A stretch of DNA of 64,000 nucleotides from Actinomadura chibensis NBRC 106107 (GTDB taxonomy: Bacteria; Actinomycetota; Actinomycetes; Streptosporangiales; Streptosporangiaceae), in contig NZ_BCQP01000038.1 in the NCBI RefSeq assembly GCF_001552135.1, positions 1 to 64,000 of the forward strand. The letters are read 5' to 3'. Position numbers and translations under genes: made by a program. Under the pieces are notes generated by a model. That model made no database searches. It saw only the letters and a program-made list of their open reading frames with translations, and was not told where the DNA came from. Of this stretch, positions 29,248-39,946 are shown in pieces; positions within the stretch are counted from its first letter, which is position 1, and each line of letters starts with the position of its first letter.

Positions 29248-29870
29248 GCGGCGGGGCGCCGCGGGGACGGCGGTTCACCGTCGTCCTCGCGGTCCTCGTC
29301 CTGCTGACCGGCGCGGCGCTGGTGGCGCTCAGCGTCGCCCGCTCGGGCGAGCCGGGCACGGACGGCCCCGAGGCCGGGTTCGCCCGCGACATGAGCGCCC
29401 ACCACGCCCAGGCGGTGCGGATGTCGTTCATCGTCCGGGACCGCACGGACGACCCCGGGGTCCGGCTGCTGGCCTACGACATCATCAACACCCAGTCCGC
29501 CCAGATCGGCATGATGACGGCCTGGCTGGACGAGTGGGGCCTGCCGAAGACCGACCCGGCGGGCCGCATGCGCTGGATGTCCGGGCACGGCGGCCACGGG
29601 AACCCGGCCGCGAGCGGCGACGCGGCGATGCCCGGCATGGCGACGCGCGAGCAGCTCGCCGACCTGGAGCGGGCGTCCGGACGCGACGCCGAGGCCCGGT
29701 TCCTGCGGCTGATGATCGCCCACCACCGGGGCGGCGTCGCGATGGCGGAGGCGGTGCTGGCCCGCACCGGGCGGGACCGCGTCCGCCGCCTCGCCCGCAC
29801 CATGGTGGACGGCCAGCGCGCCGAGATCCGCCAGATGGAGGGGATGCTCCGGCAGCGCGCCGCCGCCTGA
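29244..29870 (+). CDS. DUF305 family exported protein
   Basis: 208 residues from GTG 29244 in the DUF3105 stop. An N-terminal hydrophobic segment (FTVVLAVLVLLTGAALVAL) anchors or exports it. DUF305 is a ferritin-like four-helix fold seen here as two His-rich repeats: FARDMSAHHAQAVRMS and MIAHHRGGVAMAEAVLA, plus a Met/Gly/His-rich loop (GRMRWMSGHGGHGN). This pattern suggests copper or other metal binding in the envelope. The stop is followed at once by a palindromic terminator. Confidence 0.9.
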   Translation: MSGGAPRGRRFTVVLAVLVLLTGAALVALSVARSGEPGTDGPEAGFARDMSAHHAQAVRMSFIVRDRTDDPGVRLLAYDIINTQSAQIGMMTAWLDEWGLPKTDPAGRMRWMSGHGGHGNPAASGDAAMPGMATREQLADLERASGRDAEARFLRLMIAHHRGGVAMAEAVLARTGRDRVRRLARTMVDGQRAEIRQMEGMLRQRAAA

Positions 29871-29871
29871 C

Positions 29872-29891
29872 GTCCGGCCGGCCGGCCGGAC
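29872..29891 (+). terminator. Terminator after DUF3105-DUF305
   Basis: The 20-nt perfect palindrome GTCCGGCCGGCCGGCCGGAC starts one nt past the DUF305 stop codon. Confidence 0.65.
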
Positions 29892-29959
29892 GCCCGGCCG
29901 GTCGGCGACCTTCGTGATAACGCTTGACAGGGCGGTCGGATCGCGCGTCACTGACCACC

Positions 29960-30526
29960 ATGGCTCGAAACCTCAGCGGCTACCACCGGGCCCTCGACCT
30001 GTTCGAGGGCCTGGTCGCCGGCGTCCCCCGGGACGGGTGGGACGCGCCGACGCCGTGCGCCGGCTGGACCGCCCGCGACGTCGCCGGGCACGTCACCGGC
30101 GGGCAGCACATGGTCCTCGCGCTGGCCGCCGGGGAGCCCGCCCCGGACGTCAACGCCGACCCGGCCCGGTTCGCGCCGGACGACGTCCTGATGAGCTGGC
30201 GGACGGCCCGCAAGGAGTGCGCCGCCGCCCTCACCCCGGCCGCGCTCGGCCGTCCCGTCCCCTTCGGCGGGCTGGGCGAGCTGCCGCTCGGCGACTTCCT
30301 TGAGGGCTACATCCTGGAGCCGCTGGTGCACGCCTGGGACCTGGCCGAGGCCACGGGCCAGCCGTCCCGCCTGGACCCGGACCTCGTCCACCACGCCTTC
30401 GCGACCGCCCAGGTCGTCGCCGCCCCCCTGCGCGCGCGAGGCCACCTGGCCCCGCCCCGCCAGCCCCCGCGGGGCGCCGACGAGCAGACCCGGATGCTCT
30501 CCTTCCTGGGCCGCACCCCGTCCTAG
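29960..30526 (+). CDS. TIGR03086-type, mycothiol-dependent-isomerase-like protein
   Basis: 188 residues from ATG 29960 (MARNLSGYHRALDLF); an in-frame TTG at 29924 is an unlikely longer start. The DinB-like N-terminal metal-binding domain of the maleylpyruvate isomerase family is evident in WDAPTPCAGWTARDVAGHVT and GQHMVLALAAGE. The family TIGR03086 pattern ILEPLVHAWDLAEATGQP carries the second metal His. The partner thiol would be mycothiol; the substrate is not known. Monocistronic by appearance. A TTGACA lies 31 nt upstream. Confidence 0.85.
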   Translation: MARNLSGYHRALDLFEGLVAGVPRDGWDAPTPCAGWTARDVAGHVTGGQHMVLALAAGEPAPDVNADPARFAPDDVLMSWRTARKECAAALTPAALGRPVPFGGLGELPLGDFLEGYILEPLVHAWDLAEATGQPSRLDPDLVHHAFATAQVVAAPLRARGHLAPPRQPPRGADEQTRMLSFLGRTPS

Positions 30527-30551
30527 CGGCGCGGCCCGGCAGGAGATCGGA

Positions 30552-31787
30552 TCAGGAGAATTCGGCGAGGGTGCGCTCGGCCTCTTCGAGCCAGGCGCGG
30601 CGGGCGTCGATGGCCTCCTCGGCGTCCTTGACGTCCTTCTCGCGGCCCGCTGCGCGGGCCTTGCCGAGGCGCTTCTCCAGCTGCTCGATGGAGCTGCGCA
30701 GCTGGGCGACGGTCGCCTCGGCGCGGGCGCGGGCCTCGGGGTTGGTGCGGCGCCACTCGTTCTCCTCGGCGGCGCGCACGGTCTCCTCGATCTTGCGGAG
30801 CCGTCCTTCGAGGCGGTCGCGCTGGTCGCGGGGCACCATCCCGGCGGCCTCCCAGCGCTCCTGGATGGCGCGCAGCGCCTGCCTGGCCTGCCGGACGTCC
30901 CGGACGGGCAGCAGCCGCTCGGCCTCGGCGAGGAGCTTCTCCTTCTCCTCGGCGTGCTCGCGGAACTCGGCGTCCCGTTCGGCGAACACCGCGCTGCGGG
31001 CCTGGAAGAAGGTGTCCTGGGCGGCCTTGAAGCGCGCCCACAGGTCCTCTTCGGCGTCGCGGGACGCGCGCCCGGCGAGCTTCCAGCGGCGCATCAGGTC
31101 GCGGTAGGCGGCGGCGGTCTCGCCCCAGTCGGTGGAGTCCGCCATGGCCTCGGCCTCGGCGACCAGGCGCTCCTTCTCCCGGCGGGACTCCTCGCGCTGG
31201 TCGTCCAGCGTCGCGAAGTAGGCCTTGCGGCGCTTGGTGAACGCGTTGCGGGCAGAGGACAGGCGCTTCCACAGGGCGGTCTCGGTGGGCCGGTCGATGC
31301 GGTCGGCGGCCTTCCACTCCTCGACGAGCTGGCGCAGCCGCTCCCCGCCGTTCTTCCAGTGGGTCTCCTCGGCCGCGATCCGCTCGGCCTCCTCGACGAT
31401 CCGCTCCTTGACCACGCGGGCCTCGGAGCGGTGCTGCTCGCGCTGGGCCTTGACCTGCTCGCGGCGGCGGCCGACCTGCTCGGTCAGGCCGTCCAGGCGG
31501 CGGCCGAGGGCGTCGAGGTCGCCGACGGCGTGCGCCTCGGAGACGGCCTCGCGGAGCCGGTCGATGCTCTGCTGGGCCTGCGCGGGCTGCAGGTCGGTGG
31601 TGCGGACGCGCTGTTCGAGCAGGCCGATCTCGGTGACGAGCGAGTCGTACTTGCGCTTGAAGTAGGCCAGGGCCTCTTCGGGCGCGCCGGCCTGCCAGGA
31701 GCCGACGACCCGCTCGCCGCCGGACGTCCTGACATAGACGGTGCCGTCCTCGTCCACCCGGCCCCAGGGATCGGTCGCGCTGGACAC
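30552..31787 (-). CDS. DUF349 domain coiled-coil protein
   Basis: 411 residues from GTG 31787, which has GGAGG five nt upstream; a longer in-frame start at 31841 lacks this support. After SATDPWGRVDEDGTVYVRTS, the rest is long charged helix with repeated DUF349 units (LRQLVEEWKAADRIDRPTE, YRDLMRRWKLAGRASRDAE, LRAIQERWEAAGMVPRDQ), each with a conserved W and a following basic loop. DUF349 proteins are abundant in actinobacteria and their biochemistry is not settled. Convergent with the TIGR03086 gene, 25 nt apart. Confidence 0.88.
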   Translation of the reverse strand: MSSATDPWGRVDEDGTVYVRTSGGERVVGSWQAGAPEEALAYFKRKYDSLVTEIGLLEQRVRTTDLQPAQAQQSIDRLREAVSEAHAVGDLDALGRRLDGLTEQVGRRREQVKAQREQHRSEARVVKERIVEEAERIAAEETHWKNGGERLRQLVEEWKAADRIDRPTETALWKRLSSARNAFTKRRKAYFATLDDQREESRREKERLVAEAEAMADSTDWGETAAAYRDLMRRWKLAGRASRDAEEDLWARFKAAQDTFFQARSAVFAERDAEFREHAEEKEKLLAEAERLLPVRDVRQARQALRAIQERWEAAGMVPRDQRDRLEGRLRKIEETVRAAEENEWRRTNPEARARAEATVAQLRSSIEQLEKRLGKARAAGREKDVKDAEEAIDARRAWLEEAERTLAEFS

Positions 31788-31860
31788 CCTTGCCTCCTGA
31801 ATCGCGGGTCCGGACGAACTACCGCCCTCCGGACCCTCCACACCTTAGTATCCCGTTCGC

Positions 31861-32613
31861 CTATTTCCCGGCGATCGTGACGTCCTGGATCTCTACCTTC
31901 TTCTTCGGCTTGCCGTCGCCCTTCGGGTCCGAGCCGGCATCGGCGATCTTCTTCAGCACGTCCAGCCCCTTGGTGATCTTCCCGAACACGGTGTAGTCGG
32001 GCGGGAGCTGCGAGTCCTTGTACACCATGAAGAACTGGCTGCCGTTGGAGTCGGGCAGGCTGCTGTGCGCCATGGCCAGCGTGCCCTCGGTGTAGGTGGC
32101 GCCGCTGGTGTTCTCGTTGGCGAACTGGTAGCCCGGCCCGCCGGTGCCCTTCCCCGTGGGGTCGCCGCACTGCAGGACGTTCAGGCCGCCGCTCGTCAGC
32201 CGGTGGCACGGCGACTTGTCGTAGAAGTTCTTCTGCGCGAGGTACACGAACGACTCGACCGTGCAGGGCGCCTTCTCGCCGTAGAGCTGCATCTCCACGT
32301 CGCCGCTGTTGGTCTTGACCGTCGCCTGGACGGTCTTCGTGTGCGCGGGCTTCGACGGCGGGGTGCCGAGCCCCTTGGGCGCGCCCTCGTTCGGGGCCGC
32401 CTTGTAGGCGCACTTCGGGCCGTCGGCCGTGGACTCGTCGTCCTTGCCGGTCGCCACCATGAACACGGCACCGCCGACGGCCACCACCGCCACCGCGCCC
32501 GCCGCGCCGACGAGCTTGAGGCGGCGCGCCCGCGCCGCCTCCTCGGCCCGTCGCTGCTGCTGCCGCTCATAGCGCTGGCGCGCGAGCTCCTTCTTGCGGT
32601 CCTTCCCCGCCAC
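31861..32613 (-). CDS. Membrane-anchored cyclophilin-type peptidyl-prolyl isomerase
   Basis: 250 residues: a basic, Gln/Arg-rich N-terminus, one helix (about 33-54, LVGAAGAVAVVAVGGAVFMVA), a Pro/Lys linker and a cyclophilin domain. Catalytic and core motifs are CHRLTSGG, GYQFANENT, GTLAMAHS and SNGSQFFMVYKDSQLPPDYT. It speeds cis-trans proline isomerisation, probably of exported proteins outside the membrane, as the domain follows a type II anchor. TACTAT (32659-32654) is a likely -10. Confidence 0.92.
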   Translation of the reverse strand: MAGKDRKKELARQRYERQQQRRAEEAARARRLKLVGAAGAVAVVAVGGAVFMVATGKDDESTADGPKCAYKAAPNEGAPKGLGTPPSKPAHTKTVQATVKTNSGDVEMQLYGEKAPCTVESFVYLAQKNFYDKSPCHRLTSGGLNVLQCGDPTGKGTGGPGYQFANENTSGATYTEGTLAMAHSSLPDSNGSQFFMVYKDSQLPPDYTVFGKITKGLDVLKKIADAGSDPKGDGKPKKKVEIQDVTIAGK

Positions 32614-32821
32614 GGGCCTGTCCCTCCGGTGTGATCAGGTGAACGTGCAGCGCATAGTAGCGGCACCCGCGAGTAAAATCGCGCCCGCTTTCAGGGAGGG
32701 GCCCGCGGGGCCCCGGGACCCCCGTCCCGCGACACGGCGGCCGTTATCCCGTTCGCCGCGGCCGCGGCCGCGCCGGTACCCTCGGACAGGCCACCCGTGA
32801 TGCCTCGAAGGAAGGACGACC

Positions 32822-33544
32822 GTGCTCGTCGCCGGGTTCCCCGCCGGATCGTTCGCCGCGAACTGCTACGTCGTGGCGCCCGCCGCGGGTGAGGAGTGCG
32901 TGATCGTCGACCCCGGCCAGGACGCCGAGGCCGGGATCGACGCCATCCTGCGCGAGCACCGGCTGAAGCCGGTCGCGGTGCTGCTGACCCACGGCCACAT
33001 CGACCACGTCTGGTCGGTGGCGCCGGTCTGCGGCGCGAAGGGCGTCCCCGCCTACATCCACCCGGACGACCGCGAGCTGCTCACCGACCCGGCCAAGGGG
33101 CTGTCCCTCGGCCCGGGCCAGCAGCTCTTCGGCGGCCTGGAGCTGTCCGAGCCGGACGACGTCGAGGAGCTCGCCGACGGGTCGGTGCTGGAACTCGCGG
33201 GGCTGAGCTTCACCGTCGACCACGCCCCGGGCCATACGCCCGGGTCGGTGACGTTCCGGACCCCGAAGACCGCGGAGCTGCCGGACGTGATGTTCAGCGG
33301 CGACCTGCTGTTCGCCGGGTCCATCGGACGCACCGACCTGCCGGGCGGATCGTACGAGCAGATCCTCGCCAGCCTGTCCCGGGTGTGCCTCACCCTGCCC
33401 GACGAGACGGCGGTCCTGCCCGGCCACGGACAGCAGACCACAATCGGCCGCGAGCGCGCGACCAACCCGTTCCTCTCGGAGCTCTCTCCGGAGTCAGGGA
33501 GCGACCGGGCGGTCCCGGCGGACGGGCCCAACAAGGGATTCTGA
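32822..33544 (+). CDS. MBL-fold metallo-hydrolase (glyoxalase II-like)
   Basis: A 240-residue metallo-beta-lactamase-fold enzyme. The metal motif THGHIDHV has H57, H59, D61 and H62; further ligands are in DHAPGHTPGS, FSGDLLF and LPGHG. Proteins of this kind sit upstream of hisS in many actinobacteria; glyoxalase II-like or persulfide-related thioester hydrolysis is likely, but the substrate is not shown. GTG 32822 is preceded by GAAGGA. A candidate -10, TACCCT, is at 32777-32782. It is 12 nt from hisS and likely co-transcribed. Confidence 0.93.
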   Translation: MLVAGFPAGSFAANCYVVAPAAGEECVIVDPGQDAEAGIDAILREHRLKPVAVLLTHGHIDHVWSVAPVCGAKGVPAYIHPDDRELLTDPAKGLSLGPGQQLFGGLELSEPDDVEELADGSVLELAGLSFTVDHAPGHTPGSVTFRTPKTAELPDVMFSGDLLFAGSIGRTDLPGGSYEQILASLSRVCLTLPDETAVLPGHGQQTTIGRERATNPFLSELSPESGSDRAVPADGPNKGF

Positions 33545-33556
33545 GCCAGAGAGACC

Positions 33557-34837
33557 ATGAGTTCGAGCTTCCGGGCCCCCAAGGGGGTCAGTGAATACGT
33601 CCCGCCGCGCGCGGACCTTCTCTACGCCGTCCGCGAGGCGTTCGCCGAGCGGGCGCGGCTGGCCGGCTACGGCTACCTGGAGCTGGCCGTCTTCGAGGAC
33701 ACCAACCTCTTCAGGCGCGGCGTCGGCGAGTCCACCGACGTGGTGTCCAAGGAGATGTACACCTTCGAGGACCGCGGCGGCCGGTCGCTGACGCTGCGCC
33801 CCGAGTTCACCGCGTCGGTGCTGCGCGCCGTCCTGGAGAACAACCTGCACCGGGGCGCGCTGCCGGTGAAGGTGTGGACGACCGGCCCCGCGTTCCGCGC
33901 GGAGCGCCCGCAGCAGGGCAGGTACCGGCAGTTCTACCAGCTCGACCTGGAGGCGATCGGCAGCGAGGACCCGCGCGTCGACGCCGAGACGATCGCGATC
34001 GCGTGGCACTGGTACCGGTCCCTCGGGCTGACGCGGGTGCGGCTGCTGCTGAACTCGCTCGGCTGCAAGGAGTGCCGCCCGGCCTACCGCGCCCTGCTGC
34101 AGGACTTCCTGCGCGGCCTCGACCTCGACGAGGACACCCGCGCCCGCGTCGAGATCAACCCGCTCCGGGTGCTGGACGACAAGCGCCCCCAGGTCCGGGC
34201 CCAGCTCGCCGGCGCCCCGCTGATGGCCGACCACCTGTGCCCGGCGTGCAAGGCCTACCACGACCGCGTCCGCGAGCTGCTCGCCGACCTCGGCATCGAG
34301 TGGGAGGACACGCCCACCCTCGTGCGCGGGCTCGACTACTACACCCGGACGACCTACGAGTTCGACCACCCGCTGCTCGGCGCGCAGTCCGGCATCGGCG
34401 GCGGCGGGCGCTACGACGGCCTGTCGGAGGACATCGGCGGCCCGCCGCTGCCCGGCATCGGGTTCGGCCTCGGCCTCGACCGCACGCTCCTCGCGCTGGA
34501 CGCCGAATCGCAGGAGGGCGGGGAGGCGGCGTTCGAGCCGCGGTCGCGCTGCGAGGCGTTCGGGGTGGCGCTCGGCGACGCGGCGGAGCGGCGGATGTTC
34601 GCGCTGGTGGACGAGCTGCGCCGGGCCGGGATCGCCGCCGACATGGCGTTCGGCGGCAAGCGGCTGAAGGGCGCGATGAAGGACGCCGACCGGTCCGGCG
34701 CCCGGTACGCCGTGATCCTCGGGGAGCGAGATATCGCGGACGGCGTCGCCCAGGTCAAGGACCTGGCCGAGGGCGAGCAGACCGCCGTCCCGCTCACCGG
34801 CATCGTCACGACGTTGAAGGAGAGGCTCTCCAAATGA
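33557..34837 (+). CDS. hisS: Histidyl-tRNA synthetase
   Basis: A class II synthetase charging tRNA-His, 426 residues. Motifs: [18 protein letters not shown] (motif 1 and 2 region), [34 protein letters not shown] and GGGGRYDGL, followed by the anticodon-binding domain with [15 protein letters not shown]. The start [19 protein letters not shown] lies 12 nt after the MBL gene. Its TGA overlaps the aspS ATG. Confidence 0.98.
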   Translation: MSSSFRAPKGVSEYVPPRADLLYAVREAFAERARLAGYGYLELAVFEDTNLFRRGVGESTDVVSKEMYTFEDRGGRSLTLRPEFTASVLRAVLENNLHRGALPVKVWTTGPAFRAERPQQGRYRQFYQLDLEAIGSEDPRVDAETIAIAWHWYRSLGLTRVRLLLNSLGCKECRPAYRALLQDFLRGLDLDEDTRARVEINPLRVLDDKRPQVRAQLAGAPLMADHLCPACKAYHDRVRELLADLGIEWEDTPTLVRGLDYYTRTTYEFDHPLLGAQSGIGGGGRYDGLSEDIGGPPLPGIGFGLGLDRTLLALDAESQEGGEAAFEPRSRCEAFGVALGDAAERRMFALVDELRRAGIAADMAFGGKRLKGAMKDADRSGARYAVILGERDIADGVAQVKDLAEGEQTAVPLTGIVTTLKERLSK

Positions 34838-36594
34838 TCCGCACGCACGAGGCGGGGACGCTCCGCAAGGAGCACGCCGGGCAGCAGGTCACGCTGGCCG
34901 GCTGGGTCGGCCGCCGCCGCGACCACGGCGGCGTCACGTTCATCGACCTGCGGGACGCCTCCGGCGTCGCCCAGGTGGTCTTCCGCGAGGAGGACGCCGC
35001 GCACGACCTCCGCTCGGAGTTCTGCGTCAAGGTCGTCGGGGAGGTGCGCGTCCGCCCGCCGGGCAACGAGAACCCCGAGCTGCCGACCGGCGACGTCGAG
35101 GTCGCCGCCGCCGACATCGAGGTGCTGTCGGACGCGGCGCCGCTGCCGTTCCCGATCGAGGGCGACGTCAACGTCAACGAGGAGATCCGGCTCAAGTACC
35201 GCTACCTCGACCTGCGCCGCGACTCCGTCGCGCGGGCGATGAAGGTGCGCTCGGAGGCGTCGTTCCTGGCGCACGAGGTGATGCGCGAGCACGGCTTCGT
35301 CAACGTGGAGACGCCGACGCTGACCCGCTCGACGCCGGAGGGCGCGCGCGACTTCGTCGTCCCCGTCCGGCTCAAGCCGGGCCACTGGTACGCGCTGCCG
35401 CAGTCGCCGCAGCTGTTCAAGCAGCTCCTCATGGTCGGCGGGCTGGAGCGCTACTACCAGATCGCCCGCTGCTACCGCGACGAGGACTTCCGCGCCGACC
35501 GGCAGCCCGAGTTCACCCAGATCGACATCGAGATGTCGTTCGCCGACCAGGACGACGTCCTCAAGGTCGGCGAGGACCTCGTCGCGCGGCTGTGGAAGGA
35601 GATCGCCGGGTACGAGATCCCGCGCCCGATCCCCCACATCACCTACGCCGACGCGATGGCCCGGTACGGCTCCGACAAGCCCGACCTGCGGTTCGGCCTG
35701 GAGCTGACCGACATGACCGAGTACTTCTCCGGCACGTCGTTCCGCGTCTTCCAGGCCCCGTACGTCGGCGCGGTCGTGATGCCGGGCGGCGCGTCCCAGA
35801 CCCGCAAGGAACTGGACGCCTGGCAGGACTGGGCCAAGGCGCGCGGCGCCCGCGGCCTCGCGTACGTGCTCGTCCAGGACGACGGGACGCTCGGCGGCCC
35901 CGTCGCGAAGAACCTGTCCGACGCCGAGAAGGACGGCCTCGCCGCGAAGACCGGCGCCGCCCCCGGCGACGCGGTGTTCTTCGGCGCCGGGAAGCGGCAC
36001 GCCACGCAGGAGCTGCTCGGCGCCGCCCGGCTGGAGATCGGCCGCCGCCGCGACCTGATAGACGAGACGGCGTGGGAGTTCGTCTGGGTCGTCGACGCGC
36101 CGATCTTCGAGCCGGTCGAGGACGACAAGGGCGAGCGGATCGGCTGGACGTCGGTGCACCACCCGTTCACCGCGCCGAAGCCGGAGTTCGCCGACACCTT
36201 CCACGACGACCCGGGCTCGGCCCTCGCCGACGCCTACGACCTCGTCCTCAACGGCAACGAGATCGGCGGCGGCTCCATCCGTATCCACCGGGCGGAGATG
36301 CAGCAGCGGGTGTTCGACGTGCTCGGCCTGTCGAAGGAGGAGGCCGAGTCGCAGTTCGGGTTCCTGCTGGAGGCGTTCAAGTTCGGCCCGCCCCCGCACG
36401 GTGGCATCGCCTTCGGCTGGGACCGGACCGTCATGCTCCTCGCCGGGCAGGACTCGATCCGCGACGTGATCGCGTTCCCGAAGGCGGCGTCCGGCTACGA
36501 CCCGCTGACCGCCGCGCCCACGCCGATCAGCCCGCAGCAGCGCGCGGAGGCCGGCGTCGACGTGATCCCCGAGGACGAGCCCGCCGAAGACTAG
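34834..36594 (+). CDS. aspS: Aspartyl-tRNA synthetase
   Basis: A bacterial-type AspRS, 586 residues, coupled to hisS by ATGA. The N-terminal OB anticodon domain ([19 protein letters not shown]), class II core ([21 protein letters not shown]), the GAD insertion of bacterial AspRS and C-terminal motif 3 ([15 protein letters not shown]) are in order. Many actinobacterial AspRS enzymes are non-discriminating and work with GatCAB; the sequence alone does not decide this here. Confidence 0.98.
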   Translation: MIRTHEAGTLRKEHAGQQVTLAGWVGRRRDHGGVTFIDLRDASGVAQVVFREEDAAHDLRSEFCVKVVGEVRVRPPGNENPELPTGDVEVAAADIEVLSDAAPLPFPIEGDVNVNEEIRLKYRYLDLRRDSVARAMKVRSEASFLAHEVMREHGFVNVETPTLTRSTPEGARDFVVPVRLKPGHWYALPQSPQLFKQLLMVGGLERYYQIARCYRDEDFRADRQPEFTQIDIEMSFADQDDVLKVGEDLVARLWKEIAGYEIPRPIPHITYADAMARYGSDKPDLRFGLELTDMTEYFSGTSFRVFQAPYVGAVVMPGGASQTRKELDAWQDWAKARGARGLAYVLVQDDGTLGGPVAKNLSDAEKDGLAAKTGAAPGDAVFFGAGKRHATQELLGAARLEIGRRRDLIDETAWEFVWVVDAPIFEPVEDDKGERIGWTSVHHPFTAPKPEFADTFHDDPGSALADAYDLVLNGNEIGGGSIRIHRAEMQQRVFDVLGLSKEEAESQFGFLLEAFKFGPPPHGGIAFGWDRTVMLLAGQDSIRDVIAFPKAASGYDPLTAAPTPISPQQRAEAGVDVIPEDEPAED

Positions 36595-36606
36595 GCGGAC
36601 GAGGAA

Positions 36607-36618
36607 GGCGGCGCCGCC
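36607..36618. terminator. Short palindrome between convergent aspS and relA
   Basis: GGCGGCGCCGCC is self-complementary and sits in the 25-nt gap between the two stop codons, so it may serve both strands. Confidence 0.4.
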
Positions 36619-36619
36619 C

Positions 36620-39256
36620 CTAGCGGGTGGCGCCGCTCGTCGTCCGGTACACGTCGTACACGCCGTCTATGGACCGGACGGCCTTCAGCACGTGCCCGAG
36701 GTGCTTCGGGTCGCCCATCTCGAACGTGAACCGGCTGACCGCGACCCGGTCTCGGGTCGTCGTGACCGACGCCGACAGGATGTTCACGTGCTGGTCGGAC
36801 AGAACGCGGGTCACGTCCGACAGCAGCCGGGGCCGGTCGAGCGCCTCCACCTGGATCGCGACGAGGAAGACCGAGTCCTCCCCGGGCGACCACTTGACGT
36901 CGATCAGCCGGTCGGGCTGCGACTTCAGGCTGGCGACGTTCGCGCAGTCGGCGCGGTGCACGGACACGCCGTGCCCGCGCGTCACGAACCCGACGATGTC
37001 GTCGCCCGGCACCGGCGTGCAGCACCGGGACAGGCGGACCCAGACGTCCGGGTCGTCCGCGACGACGACGCCCGGGTCGCCGGCGGGACGGCTCCGCTTG
37101 CGCCGCGTCGGCAGCGCGATCTCGGCGAGGTCCTCGTCGGCGGACTCGACGCCGCCGAGCGCGTCCACGAGCTTCTGGACGACGTTCTGCGCCGACACCT
37201 GGCTCTCGCCGACCGCCGCGTACAGCGACGACACGTCCGGGTAGCGCAGGTCGCGGGCGAGGGCGAGCAGCGCCTCGCCGGACATCATCCGCTGCAGCGG
37301 CATGTTCTGCTTGCGCATCGCGCGGGCGATGGCGTCCTTGCCGGACTCGATCGCGGTGTCGCGGCGCTCCTTGGAGAACCAGTGCTTGATCTTGTTGCGG
37401 GCGCGGGCGCTCTTGACGAAGCCGAGCCAGTCGCGGCTCGGGCCCGCGTCCTGCGACTTGGAGGTGAACACCTCGACGGTGTCGCCGTTGTCGAGGGTCG
37501 ATTCGAGGGGGACGAGGCGCCCGTTGACGCGGGCGCCGATACATCGGTGCCCCACCTCGGTGTGGATCGCGTACGCGAAGTCGACCGGCGTCGCGCCCTG
37601 CGGCAGGGCGATCACGTCGCCCTTCGGCGTGAACACGAACACCTCGGACACCGACAGGTCGAACCGCAGCGACTCCAGGAACTCGGCCGGGTCGGCGGTC
37701 TCCTTCTGCCAGTCGAGGAGCTGGCGGAGCCACTGCATGTCACCGGCCTTGCGGCCGCCGACCGTCTCCTCCTTGTACTTCCAGTGCGCGGCGACGCCGT
37801 ACTCGGCGCGGCGGTGCATGCCCCACGTCCGGATCTGCAGCTCGACGGGCTTGCCCTCCGGGCCGATCACCGTCGTGTGCAGCGACTGATACATGTTGAA
37901 CTTCGGCATCGCGATGTAGTCCTTGAACCGGCCGGGGACCGGGTTCCACCGCGCGTGGATCGAGCCGAGGGCGGCGTAGCAGTCGCGGACGCTGTCGACG
38001 AGGACCCGGATGCCGACCAGGTCGTAGATGTCGTCGAAGCTGACGTCCCGCGCGATCATCTTCTGGTAGATCGAGTAGTAGTGCTTCGGCCGCCCGGTCA
38101 CGGTGGCCTTGATCCGGGCCTCGCGCAGGTCGGTGGAGACGTTCTCGATCACTTCCTGCAGGTAGACGTCGCGGCGCGGGGCGCGCTCGGACACCAGCCT
38201 GGCGATCTCGTCGAACCGCTTCGGGTACAGGGTGGCGAACGCGAGGTCCTCCAGCTCCCACTTCAGCGTGTTCATCCCGAGGCGGTGCGCGAGCGGCGCG
38301 AACACCTCAAGCGTCTCGCGGGCCTTCTTCTCCTGCTTGTGCCGCGGCATGTAGCGCAGCGTGCGCATGTTGTGCAGCCGGTCGCCGAGCTTGATCACCA
38401 GGACGCGGATGTCGCGGGACATCGCCACGACCATCTTGCGGACGGTCTCGGCCTCCGCCGCCTCCCCGTACTTGACCTTGTCGAGCTTGGTGACGCCGTC
38501 GACGAGCGCGCCGATCTCGTCGCCGAACTCGGTGGTCAGCTGCTCCAGCGTGTACGGGGTGTCCTCGACGGTGTCGTGCAGGAGCGCCGCGCAGAGCGTC
38601 TCGGTGTTCATGCCGAGCTCGGCGAGGATCGTCGCGACCGCGAGGGGATGCGTGATGTAGGGGTCGCCGCTCTTGCGCTTCTGGTGGCGGTGGTAGTGGG
38701 CGGCGACGTCGTAGGCGCGCTCGATGAGCCGCAGGTCCGCCTTCGGGTGGGTGTTGCGGACCGTCTTGATCAGTGGTTCGAGTACCGGGTTCATAGCGGG
38801 GCCGCGCTGGGCGCCCAACCTGGCGAGCCTACGGCGCACCCGGGCGGCAGACGGTGGAATCGTGGCCGGCGTGGGCCTGGACGGGACGGCGGGCCCGGAG
38901 TTCCGGGCGGACGCCGCGGGCTTCTCGGCGCCGGTCGCCCTGCCGGACTTGTCGGCGGGCTTGTCGGCGGGCTCGGCGGGCTTGTCGGCGGCGGGGTCGG
39001 CGGGCTTCTCGGCGGGTTTTCGGTCAGGGGCTTCGGCCGGGCTTTCGGCGGGTTCGCCGGGCGCGGGCTTCGCGGCGGCCGGCTTCGCGGCGGACGGTTC
39101 GGCGGGCCTGTCGGTCGGTGCTCGCCGCGCGCCGGGCCTCCCGGCGGCGGGCTGCTGCCCGGGCGGGCGCTCCGGCCCCGGCGGCGCCTGGACGTCCCCC
39201 GTCGTCGGCGCGGCGGTGTCCTTCACCGCGTCGGTCGATACCACCTCACCTGGCAC
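36620..39256 (-). CDS. relA: Bifunctional (p)ppGpp synthetase/hydrolase RelA/SpoT
   Basis: Makes and degrades the alarmone (p)ppGpp. The first ~130 residues are disordered and full of Pro/Ala/Lys repeats. Then come the HD hydrolase domain ([18 protein letters not shown] and HDTVEDT), synthetase domain ([24 protein letters not shown]), TGS domain ([20 protein letters not shown]), a helical/zinc region and a C-terminal ACT domain. Both active sites look intact. The GTG at 39256 is preferred: AAGGAGG lies four nt upstream. An ATG at 39286 would add ten residues. 878 residues from the GTG. It lies downstream of apt on the same strand. Confidence 0.96.
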   Translation of the reverse strand: MPGEVVSTDAVKDTAAPTTGDVQAPPGPERPPGQQPAAGRPGARRAPTDRPAEPSAAKPAAAKPAPGEPAESPAEAPDRKPAEKPADPAADKPAEPADKPADKSGRATGAEKPAASARNSGPAVPSRPTPATIPPSAARVRRRLARLGAQRGPAMNPVLEPLIKTVRNTHPKADLRLIERAYDVAAHYHRHQKRKSGDPYITHPLAVATILAELGMNTETLCAALLHDTVEDTPYTLEQLTTEFGDEIGALVDGVTKLDKVKYGEAAEAETVRKMVVAMSRDIRVLVIKLGDRLHNMRTLRYMPRHKQEKKARETLEVFAPLAHRLGMNTLKWELEDLAFATLYPKRFDEIARLVSERAPRRDVYLQEVIENVSTDLREARIKATVTGRPKHYYSIYQKMIARDVSFDDIYDLVGIRVLVDSVRDCYAALGSIHARWNPVPGRFKDYIAMPKFNMYQSLHTTVIGPEGKPVELQIRTWGMHRRAEYGVAAHWKYKEETVGGRKAGDMQWLRQLLDWQKETADPAEFLESLRFDLSVSEVFVFTPKGDVIALPQGATPVDFAYAIHTEVGHRCIGARVNGRLVPLESTLDNGDTVEVFTSKSQDAGPSRDWLGFVKSARARNKIKHWFSKERRDTAIESGKDAIARAMRKQNMPLQRMMSGEALLALARDLRYPDVSSLYAAVGESQVSAQNVVQKLVDALGGVESADEDLAEIALPTRRKRSRPAGDPGVVVADDPDVWVRLSRCCTPVPGDDIVGFVTRGHGVSVHRADCANVASLKSQPDRLIDVKWSPGEDSVFLVAIQVEALDRPRLLSDVTRVLSDQHVNILSASVTTTRDRVAVSRFTFEMGDPKHLGHVLKAVRSIDGVYDVYRTTSGATR
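38948..39020 (-). repeat. In-frame tandem repeat in relA N-terminus
   Basis: A run of 12-bp units (cttgtcggcggg and variants on the plus strand) encodes repeated ADKPA/AEKPA motifs in the disordered head of RelA. Copies are imperfect, as for a slippage-prone tract. Confidence 0.7.
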
Positions 39257-39359
39257 CCAGCCTCCTTGGTCCACGCGGGCGCTCATTCCCCCGACCCGCG
39301 GGGTGCGCCCGTCCCCACCGGGCCCTGATGGCGCCAGTGTATCCGGCGCCTATTTCGTA

Positions 39360-39884
39360 CTAGACCGTAACGAGTGAATGGACGTCCAGATTCCGCAGCT
39401 TGTCGCGCCCGTTCAGGAACGACAGCTCCAGCAGGACGGACAGCCCGGCGATCTCCCCGCCGCCCCGGCGGACGAGTTCGGCGGTGGCCGCGGCCGTCCC
39501 GCCGGTGGCGAGGACGTCGTCGACGATCAGTACACGGTCGCCCGGTTCGAGCGCGTCGAGATGGATCTCGATCGTCTCGGTCCCGTACTCGAGATCATAG
39601 GTCTCCTCGTGGGTCGCCGCGGGCAGTTTCCCCTTCTTGCGCACCGGCACGAAGCCGGCGCCGAAGTGGTAGGCGACGGGCGCGGCGAGGATGAACCCGC
39701 GCGCCTCGATCCCGACGATCTTGTCGATGGTGCCGCGGCCGTGGTGGTTGACGATCGCGTCCACGACGCCCGCGAACGCGACGTGGTCGGCCAGCAGCGG
39801 CGTGATGTCCTTGAAGACGACCCCGGCCTTCGGGTAGTCGTCCACGTCGCGGATCCGGTCCTGGATCAGCTTGCCGAGGTCCAC
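39360..39884 (-). CDS. apt: Adenine phosphoribosyltransferase
   Basis: Salvages adenine to AMP with PRPP. 174 residues, with the PRPP-binding loop VLIVDDVLATGGT (118-130), the adenine-loop region DYPKAGVVFKDITPLL and GIEARGFILAAPVA. GTG 39884 is preceded by GGGAG. Order secF-apt-relA is conserved in actinobacteria; here a strong hairpin separates secF from apt, so apt probably has its own promoter. Confidence 0.97.
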   Translation of the reverse strand: MDLGKLIQDRIRDVDDYPKAGVVFKDITPLLADHVAFAGVVDAIVNHHGRGTIDKIVGIEARGFILAAPVAYHFGAGFVPVRKKGKLPAATHEETYDLEYGTETIEIHLDALEPGDRVLIVDDVLATGGTAAATAELVRRGGGEIAGLSVLLELSFLNGRDKLRNLDVHSLVTV

Positions 39885-39946
39885 GTTGCGCTCCCTGTGA
39901 CGTATTCCACTCTCGTGCGGCCCGGGCGGACGGGCCCGGACACGCG

